Assembly (NCBI RefSeq): GCF_030272705.1
Contig: NZ_JARFYM010000012.1
Location: 1 to 64,000 of the forward strand
Direction of reading: 5' to 3'
From: Rhizobium mayense
Lineage (GTDB): Bacteria > Pseudomonadota > Alphaproteobacteria > Rhizobiales > Rhizobiaceae
DNA: 64,000 nt
Below the pieces are notes generated by a model, which worked only from the letters and a program-made list of their open reading frames with translations, made no database searches and was not told the origin of the DNA. The position numbers and the translations under genes are program-made. Of this stretch, positions 54,673-64,000 are shown in pieces. Every line of letters begins with the position of its first letter. The first letter of the stretch is position 1.

Positions 54673-54828
54673 GGGCTGTCTCACGGCCGTTTATGACAGC
54701 ACTGTTGCGGTTCCGCAGCAGATTTGGGGAAATGCACGGTCACATAATTTCACCGGCTTTACCTCGACCCCCGCGATGCTGCCACTTGGTTAATGAATCG
54801 CGAATCGCTTGCCTTTTGGGGTTGGTGC

Positions 54829-54907
54829 ATGGCTGTTGACGCTGTCTCTGGCGGCCGCTTTTGGAAATTTGTGATCACAGCTATTGTAACGATTGGAGCA
54901 GTTTTTT
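54829..54907 (+). other. Out-of-frame signal-peptide segment upstream of pagL-like gene
   Basis: Frame starting ATG at 54829 reads MAVDAVSGGRFWKFVITAI, continuing VTIGAVF: a basic/aromatic start followed by a hydrophobic core, a convincing Sec signal. At the T6 run (54902-54907) it continues into CRRG out of frame with the PagL-like reading frame. Removing one T would join VTIGAVF to VAEESASADAQTAPN, a normal cleavage region. Confidence 0.6.
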
Positions 54908-55438
54908 GTCGCCGAGGAATCCGCTTCCGCGGATGCTCAAACAGCCCCGAATATCAAAATATTCGACGAACTTCGCTTCGGCGCCAGTGGCTCCATCCAG
55001 ACAGGGCATGACCGCGAAGCCGGCGCGTTCACGGAATTCGAGGTGTTCTTCAATCCCTTTGGCTACAACCCGACAGACGGTTGGAAAGATCAGCTTTTGC
55101 GCCCGCGCAGTCATTTGGGCACTTCGATCGGCACCTCTGATTCAGCAGCGACCCAAGTCTTTACCGGCCTCTCCTGGACGCTGACACACAGCAACGGCAT
55201 CTTCACGGAAGTCGGCTTCGGCGGTGTCGTGCACACAGGTAATCTCGACGATTGGGCCGAACCCGGCCCAATGCTCGGCTGTCGTGTGCTCTTCCACGAA
55301 TATGCCGGGGTCGGCTACAATTTCGACAAGCATTGGAGCCTGATGACGCAAGTGGCACATTCCTCGCACGCCAATCTTTGCGATGGACCGAATGCCGGCA
55401 TGACGCGCGCCGGGCTGCTGGTCGGCTACAAGTTCTGA
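54893..55438 (+). CDS. PagL-like lipid A 3-O-deacylase (apparently without its signal peptide)
   Basis: A 181-residue frame with a beta-barrel-like pattern (alternating FDELRFGASGS, AFTEFEVFF, GIFTEVGFGG, YAGVGYNF, LLVGYKF) and a C-terminal aromatic residue, as in outer-membrane proteins. The active-site region AHSSHANLCDGPNAGM matches the H-x-S...N-x-G pattern of PagL deacylases, with His and Ser two apart; the third catalytic residue (Glu in known PagL) is not evident. The frame begins with TTG at 54893, right after an in-frame stop, and has no signal peptide. The signal is readable in another frame just upstream (54829), separated by a T6 tract, so a one-base frameshift or slippage site is likely. 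Confidence 0.72.
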   Translation: MEQFFVAEESASADAQTAPNIKIFDELRFGASGSIQTGHDREAGAFTEFEVFFNPFGYNPTDGWKDQLLRPRSHLGTSIGTSDSAATQVFTGLSWTLTHSNGIFTEVGFGGVVHTGNLDDWAEPGPMLGCRVLFHEYAGVGYNFDKHWSLMTQVAHSSHANLCDGPNAGMTRAGLLVGYKF

Positions 55439-55593
55439 TCGCCGAGCGGCCATTGAAATTGGAAGCGACGATCGTTCACCTATTGTGAATGCCGGTCATT
55501 TTCCTGTCGCACCGCAAGTTCACATGCGCTAAAGAGACCTCGATCCCCTGACCGGCCTTCAAACCCTTTACAGGCAAGGACCATCGAGCGCCC

Positions 55594-57825
<2,232 letters not shown>

Positions 57826-57843
57826 AAGTGAGGTAAATCACTG

Positions 57844-58077
57844 ATGCCAATGAATCCCGGCGATATTGAAGACATGATCAAGGCCGGCATTCCCGGCGCC
57901 AAGGTGACGATTCGCGACCTGGCCGGGGATGGCGACCACTATGCGGCCGAAGTCGTGGCCGAAGCCTTCCGCGGCAAGAGCCGTGTGCAGCAACACCAGA
58001 TGGTCTATGACGCGCTGAAGGGAAATATGGGCGGCGTACTCCACGCCCTGGCGCTGCAGACGTCAGCGCCCGACTGA
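57844..58077 (+). CDS. bolA: BolA family protein
   Basis: A 77-residue BolA-like protein with the usual fold: DIEDMIKAGIPGAKVTIRDLAGDGDHYAAEVVAEAFRGKSRVQQHQMVYDALKG. The conserved His in QQHQMVY and the region around RGKSRVQQH fit binding of a shared [2Fe-2S] cluster with monothiol glutaredoxins. Such a glutaredoxin, GrxD, is at 60138, so the pair may act together in iron sensing. Its end overlaps the convergent lipase-like gene by 15 bases. Confidence 0.93.
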   Translation: MPMNPGDIEDMIKAGIPGAKVTIRDLAGDGDHYAAEVVAEAFRGKSRVQQHQMVYDALKGNMGGVLHALALQTSAPD

Positions 58078-59268
58078 CGAGACACGGGCGTTTTCCTCGT
58101 CATTGCCGGCCCCGAAAGTCAGGTCCAGCATGTGGGTCGAGGTGAATGTTGCAAAGCTCGAAGCCGACAGCGGCCCGGCGGTCAAAAGCGTGAAATCGAA
58201 TGGAGCTCGGATATCCGGTCCGAGCACATATTGCCTGTGCACGCGCAGGAAATCGCGCTTGATCTTGGCATAATGCTGCGACGTCAGCATTTTCTTGAAG
58301 CGAATGAAGATGATCGTGGGCTGCGCTATGTCCGCATGTCCGCAGGCAGCGGCGACCTTCGTCTTATAGAAATGGATAGCGTCGGTCAGGCAGTGTACAT
58401 CAAGCCAGAAAATCTCTCGGCAGCGGGCTATCAGGCCGACGCGCGAACGCAGCACGGCGGCAGGCCGCAACAATGCGCATTGCAGGATGGCGCTGCCGAG
58501 CGTGGTGAACACCACGCGCTTGCCTTGGAACAATTCCGGCTCCCGCTCGAGCAGCAGCCCGATCACGTGGGCGGCGACGCTCGAGCCCATGCTGTGCGAC
58601 GAGATGACATATTCGTCGGCTGGCTCGTCAAGCGCCTGGCGAGCACTGATGGCGCAGGCTTCGATCCACTGCTCGGCACCGATCCCGTTCAATCCCGCCA
58701 TGGCGACAGCCATTTCCCAGTCGGAAAAGAGGTGCAGCGTATGCAGCCGCTCGGCCTGTGGCAGGAAGACATGGATGAAAAAAGCCACGGCCAAAGCGAT
58801 ACTGCCGATATGGCTCCAGGACGGAAGTCCGAAGACGATGGGCGAGACGGCGATGGAGAGGCTGAGCAATAGCCCAACCAGCATCAGCAGGAACGGAAAG
58901 ATGAAGAACAGGCCGAACCGCCAGGCATGCCTGAAATAGCCCGTCAGGCCGCCAGAGAACGCGACCCTGGCGGCGGCGAAATAGCCCTGCCCCAGCCGCA
59001 CAGAAAAAGGCCGCCCATTCAGCTGAGCAACCAGATCGTTATGGTCGAGTATGTGGATTCGGCTCTGGGTCTCCGAGTCCGTTCCCTTGGTATTGACGTC
59101 GAAATATGGCGCCCTGCCGAAATTTCGAAGCGTATCCACCGCCACCGAAAAGTCCCAGACAGCCGCACTTTGTTCTGCTGATCGCTCGTAACGGGCCCTA
59201 TGTGCCGTGGCATCCAACGGTTCAAAGCCGGGGAAGTGAAGGACCACCCTCTTTTTAATGCTGTTCAT
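58063..59268 (-). CDS. Membrane-bound alpha/beta hydrolase (lipase-like)
   Basis: A 401-residue protein. RVVLHFPGFEPLDATAH suggests a hydrolase entry, two membrane helices follow near 115-160 (LFFIFPFLLMLVGLLLSLSIAV and SIALAVAFFIHVFLPQ), and the nucleophile elbow SSHSMGSSVAAHVIGLLLE is near residue 220. FTTLGSAILQ and the segment FWLDVHCLTDAI (the likely Asp) follow. No family is assigned with certainty. It is convergent with bolA and overlaps it by 15 bases. Confidence 0.7.
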   Translation of the reverse strand: MNSIKKRVVLHFPGFEPLDATAHRARYERSAEQSAAVWDFSVAVDTLRNFGRAPYFDVNTKGTDSETQSRIHILDHNDLVAQLNGRPFSVRLGQGYFAAARVAFSGGLTGYFRHAWRFGLFFIFPFLLMLVGLLLSLSIAVSPIVFGLPSWSHIGSIALAVAFFIHVFLPQAERLHTLHLFSDWEMAVAMAGLNGIGAEQWIEACAISARQALDEPADEYVISSHSMGSSVAAHVIGLLLEREPELFQGKRVVFTTLGSAILQCALLRPAAVLRSRVGLIARCREIFWLDVHCLTDAIHFYKTKVAAACGHADIAQPTIIFIRFKKMLTSQHYAKIKRDFLRVHRQYVLGPDIRAPFDFTLLTAGPLSASSFATFTSTHMLDLTFGAGNDEENARVSSVGR

Positions 59269-59411
59269 TATGTTCTTAGTTCCCGGCGGGTATTGGCAGC
59301 GACATTTAGATATAGGATGCCGCCAACACCATGATCTTTCGGCTTTTTCATGGCCGACAGAATGCGAAATAAGCGGGAGATTCCCGCGTTAGGGTTAAGG
59401 AATCTCTGACG

Positions 59412-59762
59412 TCAGCAATCGCGCCCGGCATAGGGTGAAAGTTCGGAACAAGAATCGATCGGCGGAGCGGTCATGATTCTCTGGACAGGCGCCGCCTGAC
59501 CTTGTGCTGCCTGCGCGGCCTGAGCTTGTGCTGCCTGCGCGGCCTGAGCTTGTGCTACCACCGGCGTTGTCGATGTGCGATAGCCGAAGGCGATGCTGAG
59601 AACCAAAACGATGACGCCGACCGTGATGGCGCTGTTTAGCATCGATGCTCTGGGGGTACGGACATGTTCGTAGTATTCTCGCTCGCCTTCACTCGTCTCG
59701 GAAGCTCCGTAGAATTCCCGCTCCTCGCCGACCTGGCCGTCGGAATAGTGATGATGGCCCAT
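59412..59762 (-). CDS. Small membrane protein with Ala/Gln repeats
   Basis: A 116-residue protein with a His-rich start (MGHHHYSDGQ), a charged stretch (EGEREYYEHVRTP), one membrane helix (SAITVGVIVLVLSIAFGY) and a C-terminal part with tandem AQAAQAQA-type repeats coded by 24-base DNA units, ending PIDSCSELSPYAGRDC with two cysteines. The start at 59762 has GGAG eight bases before it. Function unknown; the C-terminal part would face the periplasm. Confidence 0.65.
   Translation of the reverse strand: MGHHHYSDGQVGEEREFYGASETSEGEREYYEHVRTPRASMLNSAITVGVIVLVLSIAFGYRTSTTPVVAQAQAAQAAQAQAAQAAQGQAAPVQRIMTAPPIDSCSELSPYAGRDC
59491..59556. repeat. 24-base tandem repeat in the Ala/Gln-rich gene
   Basis: Two perfect 24-base copies, 59509-59532 and 59533-59556, each starting GCCTGCGCGGCC and ending GCTTGTGCT, are preceded by a degenerate partial copy at 59491-59508. 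They encode an in-frame Ala/Gln octapeptide repeat, so copy-number change would keep the frame. Confidence 0.85.
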
Positions 59763-60137
59763 GGTGCCCACTCCCTGAAAAAGCAATGTTCGCAAAGGGA
59801 CTGGTACTCGCGACGCCGCTCCCTGCGGCATGCCCTGACAACTCTTGCCACTGGTCAAACGACTTCTGCGGCACGATACTAAGCGTCCCTTGCTTATCAC
59901 CTATGTGTGTTATTCGGCTTCCGCGTTGAAGAAGCAATTTCAAAACGCACTGTTCAAGAAAAGTTGCTAATTCCAACGCTGCGCCATCATTCGGAACCAT
60001 TGTTGCGCGAAAGCCCATTCATGCGATGAAAAACATATCGGGTGCATGATTGCGGCTGGAAATCGAACCTTCACCTTGCTATTTAAGGATGAGATTTGAA
60101 GCTGCGGACCTTGAACCCGCATGTGAAAGGACGAGAT
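59763..60137. other. Intergenic region, no gene seen
   Basis: A 375-base gap between the Ala/Gln-repeat gene and grxD, which are divergent. It should carry both promoters. I see no convincing small gene, hairpin array or repeat in it; AAAGGA at about 60127-60132 is the grxD ribosome site. Confidence 0.4.
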
Positions 60138-60473
60138 ATGAGCGGCATTAACGAATTCATCGACAACGAAGTGAAGAACAACGACGTCGTTCTCTTCATG
60201 AAGGGCACCCCGCAGTTTCCGCAGTGTGGTTTCTCGGGCCAGGTAGTTCAGATCCTCGACTACATCGGCGTCGATTATAAGGGCATCAATGTTCTGGCCG
60301 ATTCTGAAATTCGCCAGGGCATCAAGGACTATTCCAATTGGCCCACCATCCCCCAGCTTTATGTAAAGGGCGAGTTCGTCGGCGGCTGTGACATCGTGCG
60401 CGAAATGTTCCAGGCGGGCGAATTGCAGCAGCACTTCCAGGAACACGGTATCGCCGTTCGCGGCGCCGCCTGA
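60138..60473 (+). CDS. grxD: Monothiol glutaredoxin
   Basis: A 111-residue Grx4-type protein. The monothiol site CGFS is in FPQCGFSGQVVQIL; the upstream MKGTPQ and the glutathione-binding WPTIPQLYVKGEFVGGCDIV segments are conserved. It binds a [2Fe-2S] cluster as a homodimer or with BolA. The ATG at 60138 has AAAGGA six bases upstream. A hairpin terminator follows 50 bases after the stop. Confidence 0.96.
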   Translation: MSGINEFIDNEVKNNDVVLFMKGTPQFPQCGFSGQVVQILDYIGVDYKGINVLADSEIRQGIKDYSNWPTIPQLYVKGEFVGGCDIVREMFQAGELQQHFQEHGIAVRGAA

Positions 60474-60523
60474 CCGGTCACCGGGCTCTTCCGTCCGGTT
60501 TCCATAGTCCAATCGATTTGAAA

Positions 60524-60551
60524 GGCGCTGCTGTCGGGCAGCGCCTTGACA
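60524..60551 (+). terminator. Likely terminator of grxD
   Basis: GGCGCTGC (60524-60531) pairs with GCAGCGCC (60538-60545) around a six-base loop, then TTGACA. The following T tract is weak. The TTGACA could also be a -35 box of the next gene, but no good -10 lies before its GTG. Confidence 0.6.
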
Positions 60552-60570
60552 TGTTTATGGGAATAAAACC

Positions 60571-61845
60571 GTGACGACTACATCTCAGGCTATGTCCAGC
60601 GGGCAATTGCCTATGGATAAACGCGAGTTCATCGTACTCGCGGCCTTCATGATGGCGATCAACTCGCTGGCGATCGACATCATGCTCCCCGCCCTTCAGC
60701 AGATCGGCTCCAGCCTCGGCGTCGAAAACGAGAATCACCGGCAATATGTGGTGACCGCCTATCTGATCGGCTTCGGCTCTGCGCAGCTTTTCTATGGTCC
60801 GTTGTCGGATCGCTTCGGCCGTCGCATTCCCTTGCTGATAGGTCTTGTCGTTTTCATCATCTCCGCCTTCGGCATTGCGCTCATACCCTCATTCGCAGGC
60901 CTGCTCGCCCTGCGGTTTATCCAAGGCCTCGGCTCGGCGGCAACCCGCGTTATCACCATCTCCATTGTCCGCGACATCTTCGGCGGTCGTCTGATGGCCG
61001 AGGTCATGTCGCTGATCATGATGGTCTTCATGATCGTGCCGGTCATCGCGCCCGGCAGCGGCCAGATCATCATGCTGGTCAGCACCTGGCACATGATCTT
61101 CGTCTTCATCGGCACCATGGCGACGCTTGTGGGCCTCTGGATGTACTTCCGGCTTCCCGAAACCCTGAAGCCGGAGAACGTCCGGCCCCTGACAGTCAAA
61201 TCCGTATCGGCGGGTTTCCGCATTGTCCTGACGAACCGGGTCGCGCTCTGTTACACCCTTGCCAGCACGTTCCTGTTCGGGGCGCTGTTCGGGTTCATCA
61301 ACTCGGCTCAACAGATCTACAGCGGCATTTACGGACTTGGCGTCTACACGCCCGTCGCTTTTGGCGGTGTGGCGGTATTCATGGCCCTGTCATCCTTCAT
61401 CAATTCGCAGCTCGTCGGCCGTTTCGGAATGCGGCGGCTGTCGCATGCGGCCCTGATCGGCTTTTCTCTCGTCACCTTCGTCTGGCTGATAGTGCAGCTT
61501 TACGGCCCGGCGCCGATGCCCTTCCCGTTATTCATGGTCTTTTTCGCACTGGCGATGTTTCAGTTCGGTTTGATCGGCTCCAATTTCAACTCGCTCGCCA
61601 TGGAGCCGCTCGGCCATGTTGCAGGGACCGCCTCATCAGTGCTCGGTTTCATGAGCACGGTTGGCGGGGCATCGATCGGTGCCGGCATCGGCCAATATTT
61701 CAACGGTACGGCAACACCGATGGTCATCGGTTACTTCACCGTCTCACTGATCGGCTTGATGTTCGTGCTGCTCGCCGAAAAGGGTCGCCTCTTCCGTCCG
61801 CACAATGCGCCGCCACCGGCCGATCAATCCCTCGCTTTGCATTGA
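60571..61845 (+). CDS. Bcr/CflA-family multidrug efflux transporter (copy 1)
   Basis: A 424-residue major facilitator transporter with 12 predicted helices. The Bcr/CflA subgroup is recognised by MAINSLAIDIMLPALQQIG in helix 1 with the conserved acidic residue, the loop SDRFGRRIPLLIG (MFS motif A) and ALRFIQGLGSAATRV. Bcr/CflA proteins expel antibiotics such as bicyclomycin or chloramphenicol, but substrates here are unknown. The start is given as GTG at 60571; ATG at 60592 or 60613 is possible because no good ribosome site is seen. Confidence 0.9.
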   Translation: MTTTSQAMSSGQLPMDKREFIVLAAFMMAINSLAIDIMLPALQQIGSSLGVENENHRQYVVTAYLIGFGSAQLFYGPLSDRFGRRIPLLIGLVVFIISAFGIALIPSFAGLLALRFIQGLGSAATRVITISIVRDIFGGRLMAEVMSLIMMVFMIVPVIAPGSGQIIMLVSTWHMIFVFIGTMATLVGLWMYFRLPETLKPENVRPLTVKSVSAGFRIVLTNRVALCYTLASTFLFGALFGFINSAQQIYSGIYGLGVYTPVAFGGVAVFMALSSFINSQLVGRFGMRRLSHAALIGFSLVTFVWLIVQLYGPAPMPFPLFMVFFALAMFQFGLIGSNFNSLAMEPLGHVAGTASSVLGFMSTVGGASIGAGIGQYFNGTATPMVIGYFTVSLIGLMFVLLAEKGRLFRPHNAPPPADQSLALH

Positions 61846-61858
61846 CAGGCAAATCCAT

Positions 61859-63139
61859 ATGAACCCGCCTCAAGAACATACGCTGGAGCAATCCGGTTCC
61901 GCTCGCATCGGCCTTGGCATCGCCGAATTCATTATCATCATCGCTTTGATGACGGCCAGCATCTCGATGGGCATCGACAGCATGCTGCCCGCCCTGCCGA
62001 ATATCGGCCAGTCGCTGTCCGTGGCCAATCCCAATGACACGCAATTGGTCATCGGTGTCTATTTCCTTGGCTTCGGTATCTGCCAACTCTTTTTCGGCAG
62101 CCTGTCGGACGCCTATGGCCGGCGGAATATCCTGCTCGGCGGCCTCGTCTTTTACACCGTGACGCTTTTCGCCGCTGCCTGGAGCGGCAGCCTCACCACG
62201 CTGCTCATATTGCGCTTCATCCAGGGCGTCGGCGCTGCCGCTGTTCGCATCACCACCTTGGCAATCGTCCGCGATTGCTTTGGCGGCCGTGAAATGGCAC
62301 GGGTGATGTCCTATGTCACTATCGTTTTCATGATCATGCCGATGGTCGCACCGTCCGTCGGCCAATTGATCGTCGCGCATTCGAACTGGCAATGGATCTT
62401 CATTGCGCTGGGTATCGCGAGCGCCGCTCTTTTTCTGATCGCGTTCCTTCGCATGAAGGAGACATTGCCTGATAATGAGCGCCTGCCACTCTCCGTCAGT
62501 TCGGTCATGTCCGGCTTCAAGACTGTGCTGACCAACCGCGTTACCTGCGGCTACATGCTCGGTTTGACACTCTTTACCGGCGTCATCTGTGCCTATGTCG
62601 TTTCGGTTCAGCAGGTGTTCGGTGAAGTCTATGGTCTCGGTGAATGGTTCCCGATCGCCTTTGCCGCCACCGCTGCAGGCACTGCGGTTGCACAGTTCGC
62701 CAATGGCTATTTCGTTCGCAGCTTCGGCATGCGGCGCATCTCGCACGTCGCGATGATCATTTTCACCGTTCTCGGCGCTTTCGGCTATGCCGCCGGCACG
62801 GCCGGTCAACCGAGCTTCCTTTTCACCTATGTTCTGATCTCGGTGATGCTGATGATGTTTGCCGTCATCACCACCAATTTCATGGCCATCAGCCTGGAGC
62901 CGATGGGGCATCTGGCAGGCACCGCGGCCGCCATTACCAGCTCCGTCTCCACCACCGGCGGCGTCGTGCTCGGCGGCATCGTCGGACAGATGTTCGATGG
63001 AACCGCTCAGCCGCTGATTGCCGGCTTCACCATTTTTGGTGCCTTGACGATCGCGGCGACGTTATGGGCGGAAAAGGGAAAACTTTTCACCCATCCAGGC
63101 GACAGCCCGCAGCTTGAGCCCGGCATGGGTCATGTTTGA
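61859..63139 (+). CDS. Bcr/CflA-family multidrug efflux transporter (copy 2)
   Basis: A 426-residue major facilitator transporter of the same subgroup, with TASISMGIDSMLPALPNIG, SDAYGRRNILLGG and LRFIQGVGAAAVRITT. It aligns with the copy directly upstream (14 bases apart), including the helix 10-11 segments EPLGHVAGTAS/EPMGHLAGTAA and the identical FGMRR-SH loop. The two are diverged tandem paralogues, probably co-transcribed. Whether they form a pair or work alone is unknown. Start at 61859 gives MNPPQEHTLEQSG. Confidence 0.9.
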   Translation: MNPPQEHTLEQSGSARIGLGIAEFIIIIALMTASISMGIDSMLPALPNIGQSLSVANPNDTQLVIGVYFLGFGICQLFFGSLSDAYGRRNILLGGLVFYTVTLFAAAWSGSLTTLLILRFIQGVGAAAVRITTLAIVRDCFGGREMARVMSYVTIVFMIMPMVAPSVGQLIVAHSNWQWIFIALGIASAALFLIAFLRMKETLPDNERLPLSVSSVMSGFKTVLTNRVTCGYMLGLTLFTGVICAYVVSVQQVFGEVYGLGEWFPIAFAATAAGTAVAQFANGYFVRSFGMRRISHVAMIIFTVLGAFGYAAGTAGQPSFLFTYVLISVMLMMFAVITTNFMAISLEPMGHLAGTAAAITSSVSTTGGVVLGGIVGQMFDGTAQPLIAGFTIFGALTIAATLWAEKGKLFTHPGDSPQLEPGMGHV

Positions 63140-63163
63140 TTGCTAGCCTCTCGGCGGGGCGAT

Positions 63164-63269
63164 TAAAGCATGTCGCGCAAAGTGCGCGGCGGTTTTGCGA
63201 TAACGACATGCGCAAAATCAAGGGACTAAAACGCAAGGAACGAATCCCAGAGATTACGATGCGCTTTAG
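63164..63269. repeat. Dispersed intergenic repeat (rhizobial palindromic element)
   Basis: GCATGTCG pairs with CGACATGC and CGCAAA with TTTTGCG around an AAGTGCGCGGCGG centre; the ends carry TTAAAGCA and TGCGCTTTAG as opposed arms. It matches the style of short repeats found throughout Rhizobium genomes and shares its AAAGTG...CGGTTT core with the copy at 8342-8381. Its right end overlaps the stop codon of the cyclase gene. Confidence 0.7.
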
Positions 63270-64000
63270 ACATCGCCGCGCTGGCGAGTGACCCAGCGGA
63301 TACCTGCCAGGACCGCCAGAACCAACAGCGGCCATATCGCCCAGGGCGTCCCGTGCCACGACAGAAGGTTGATCCCGATAAGGCCGGCGCCGACCACCGC
63401 GAAAATGGCGAGGCGGCGATCGATTTGTGTGTTCGTCCGCGCCCAGCGAAGCCCCGCCGCTACTGCAATACCAAGCACGGGCCATCCCGCCCAAAACTCG
63501 CCGTGCCATGTGAGAATATTGAGCACCACCAAGCCCACAGCGATGACCGCTAACACGCCGTAACTCCGCTCGCCTCGTCCTGCAGCTCCCACGACGGTGG
63601 TGGCCGTACGGGGTTGTTCACGGACACTGCGAGGATTTGTCGGTGGTGTGGCGGTTTGCGCGGCACCTATCCGCACGGCATAACTCGGAACACCGCCGTC
63701 GATGTTCTTGACCTCGAGCTGGCCGAGAAAATCGAAGCCGACAGCGACCTTGTTGCGGACCTGGTCGTAGACCGTATTGGAAATCACGATCCCGCCGGCG
63801 ACCGCACAGGCCTGAAGCCGAGCGGCGATGTTGACACCGTCGCCATAGATATCGTTGTCCTCGGCAATGACGTCGCCAAGGTTGAGGCCGATGCGAAAAA
63901 GCATCTGTGTGTCAGGGTCGCTGTTGGCATTGTAGCCGGCAAGCTCGTTTTGAACGTCGATCGCCGCGCGCAACGCCTCGACAACGCTGGGGAACTCGGC
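63266..64000 (-). CDS. Class III adenylate/guanylate cyclase, C-terminal part
   Basis: The start lies beyond the window end, and 244 codons are visible. The cyclase domain end is clear: FRIGLNLGDVIAEDNDIYGDGVNIAARLQA, the typical class III segment with IYGDGVNIAARL, and GGIVISNTVYDQVRNK. The C-terminal 110 residues hold two hydrophobic hairpins that repeat each other (NILTWHGEFWAGWPVLG and NLLSWHGTPWAIWPLL), like a duplicated 2TM module, and the protein ends at RGDV. Product is cAMP or cGMP; the substrate residues lie outside the window. The stop codon is inside a dispersed repeat. Confidence 0.85.
   Translation of the reverse strand, partial: AEFPSVVEALRAAIDVQNELAGYNANSDPDTQMLFRIGLNLGDVIAEDNDIYGDGVNIAARLQACAVAGGIVISNTVYDQVRNKVAVGFDFLGQLEVKNIDGGVPSYAVRIGAAQTATPPTNPRSVREQPRTATTVVGAAGRGERSYGVLAVIAVGLVVLNILTWHGEFWAGWPVLGIAVAAGLRWARTNTQIDRRLAIFAVVGAGLIGINLLSWHGTPWAIWPLLVLAVLAGIRWVTRQRGDV

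Noticed and set aside
59763..60137. Possible small gene in the gap before grxD
   Set aside because: Open frames there overlap the Ala/Gln-repeat gene in other frames or lack starts with ribosome sites.

Overview
The window looks like chromosomal DNA of a Rhizobiales bacterium, most probably Rhizobium or a close relative. The evidence is the high GC content, an isc-independent suf operon with two cysteine desulfurases under an Irr-like iron control element, PurS/PurQ/small-PurL purine genes, an ATP12-type F1 assembly chaperone, CoxD/CoxE/XdhC-type molybdoenzyme accessory genes, and dispersed palindromic repeats of the kind seen between rhizobial genes. I saw no insertion sequence, prophage, CRISPR array, rRNA or tRNA gene.

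Layout, left part (1-23.6 kb): a glutathione-dependent formaldehyde detoxification cluster (end of adhC, gfa, a YaiI-family gene, fghA); a guanidine-II (mini-ykkC) riboswitch ahead of a SugE/Gdx guanidinium exporter; two tandem DoxX paralogues; a reverse-strand block with pccB, a lipoprotein, an ATP12 chaperone, a HAD phosphatase and RluC; a PCuAC copper chaperone; a tandem glycine riboswitch driving gcvT-gcvH-gcvP; a small hydrolase with an orphan antitoxin-like HTH protein; then sufS2-sufBCDS-sufT-sufA on the reverse strand, with a promoter overlapped by an Irr-type element; a hydrolase and a GNAT acetyltransferase.

Middle part (23.7-45.2 kb): a secreted caspase-fold protein with both catalytic residues replaced; tyrS; a small unassigned protein; a very large AsmA/DUF3971 envelope protein divergent from a single-cysteine Bcp peroxiredoxin and a DUF455 ferritin-like protein; an M23 endopeptidase; a DEAD-box helicase; a Nudix hydrolase; a reverse-strand operon coxD-coxE-coxI-xdhC-(MoeA/MobA fusion)-tfoX-like that probably matures a molybdenum hydroxylase encoded elsewhere; a flavin reductase divergent from a periplasmic amino-acid-type binding protein; rpe and a membrane protein.

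Right part (45.3-64 kb): purine genes purB, purC-purS-purQ and purL, separated by accessory genes. The 50.9-55.5 kb segment holds two lipoproteins, an AAA NTPase, a DUF1127 protein, a MocR-type regulator with a palindrome over its own start codon, and a PagL-like lipid A deacylase whose signal peptide lies in another frame across a T6 tract. Then come bolA, a membrane lipase-like gene, a small Ala/Gln-repeat membrane protein, grxD, two tandem Bcr/CflA transporters, a dispersed repeat and the C-terminal part of a class III adenylate/guanylate cyclase.

All assignments are by reading translated sequence and motifs; no database search was run.
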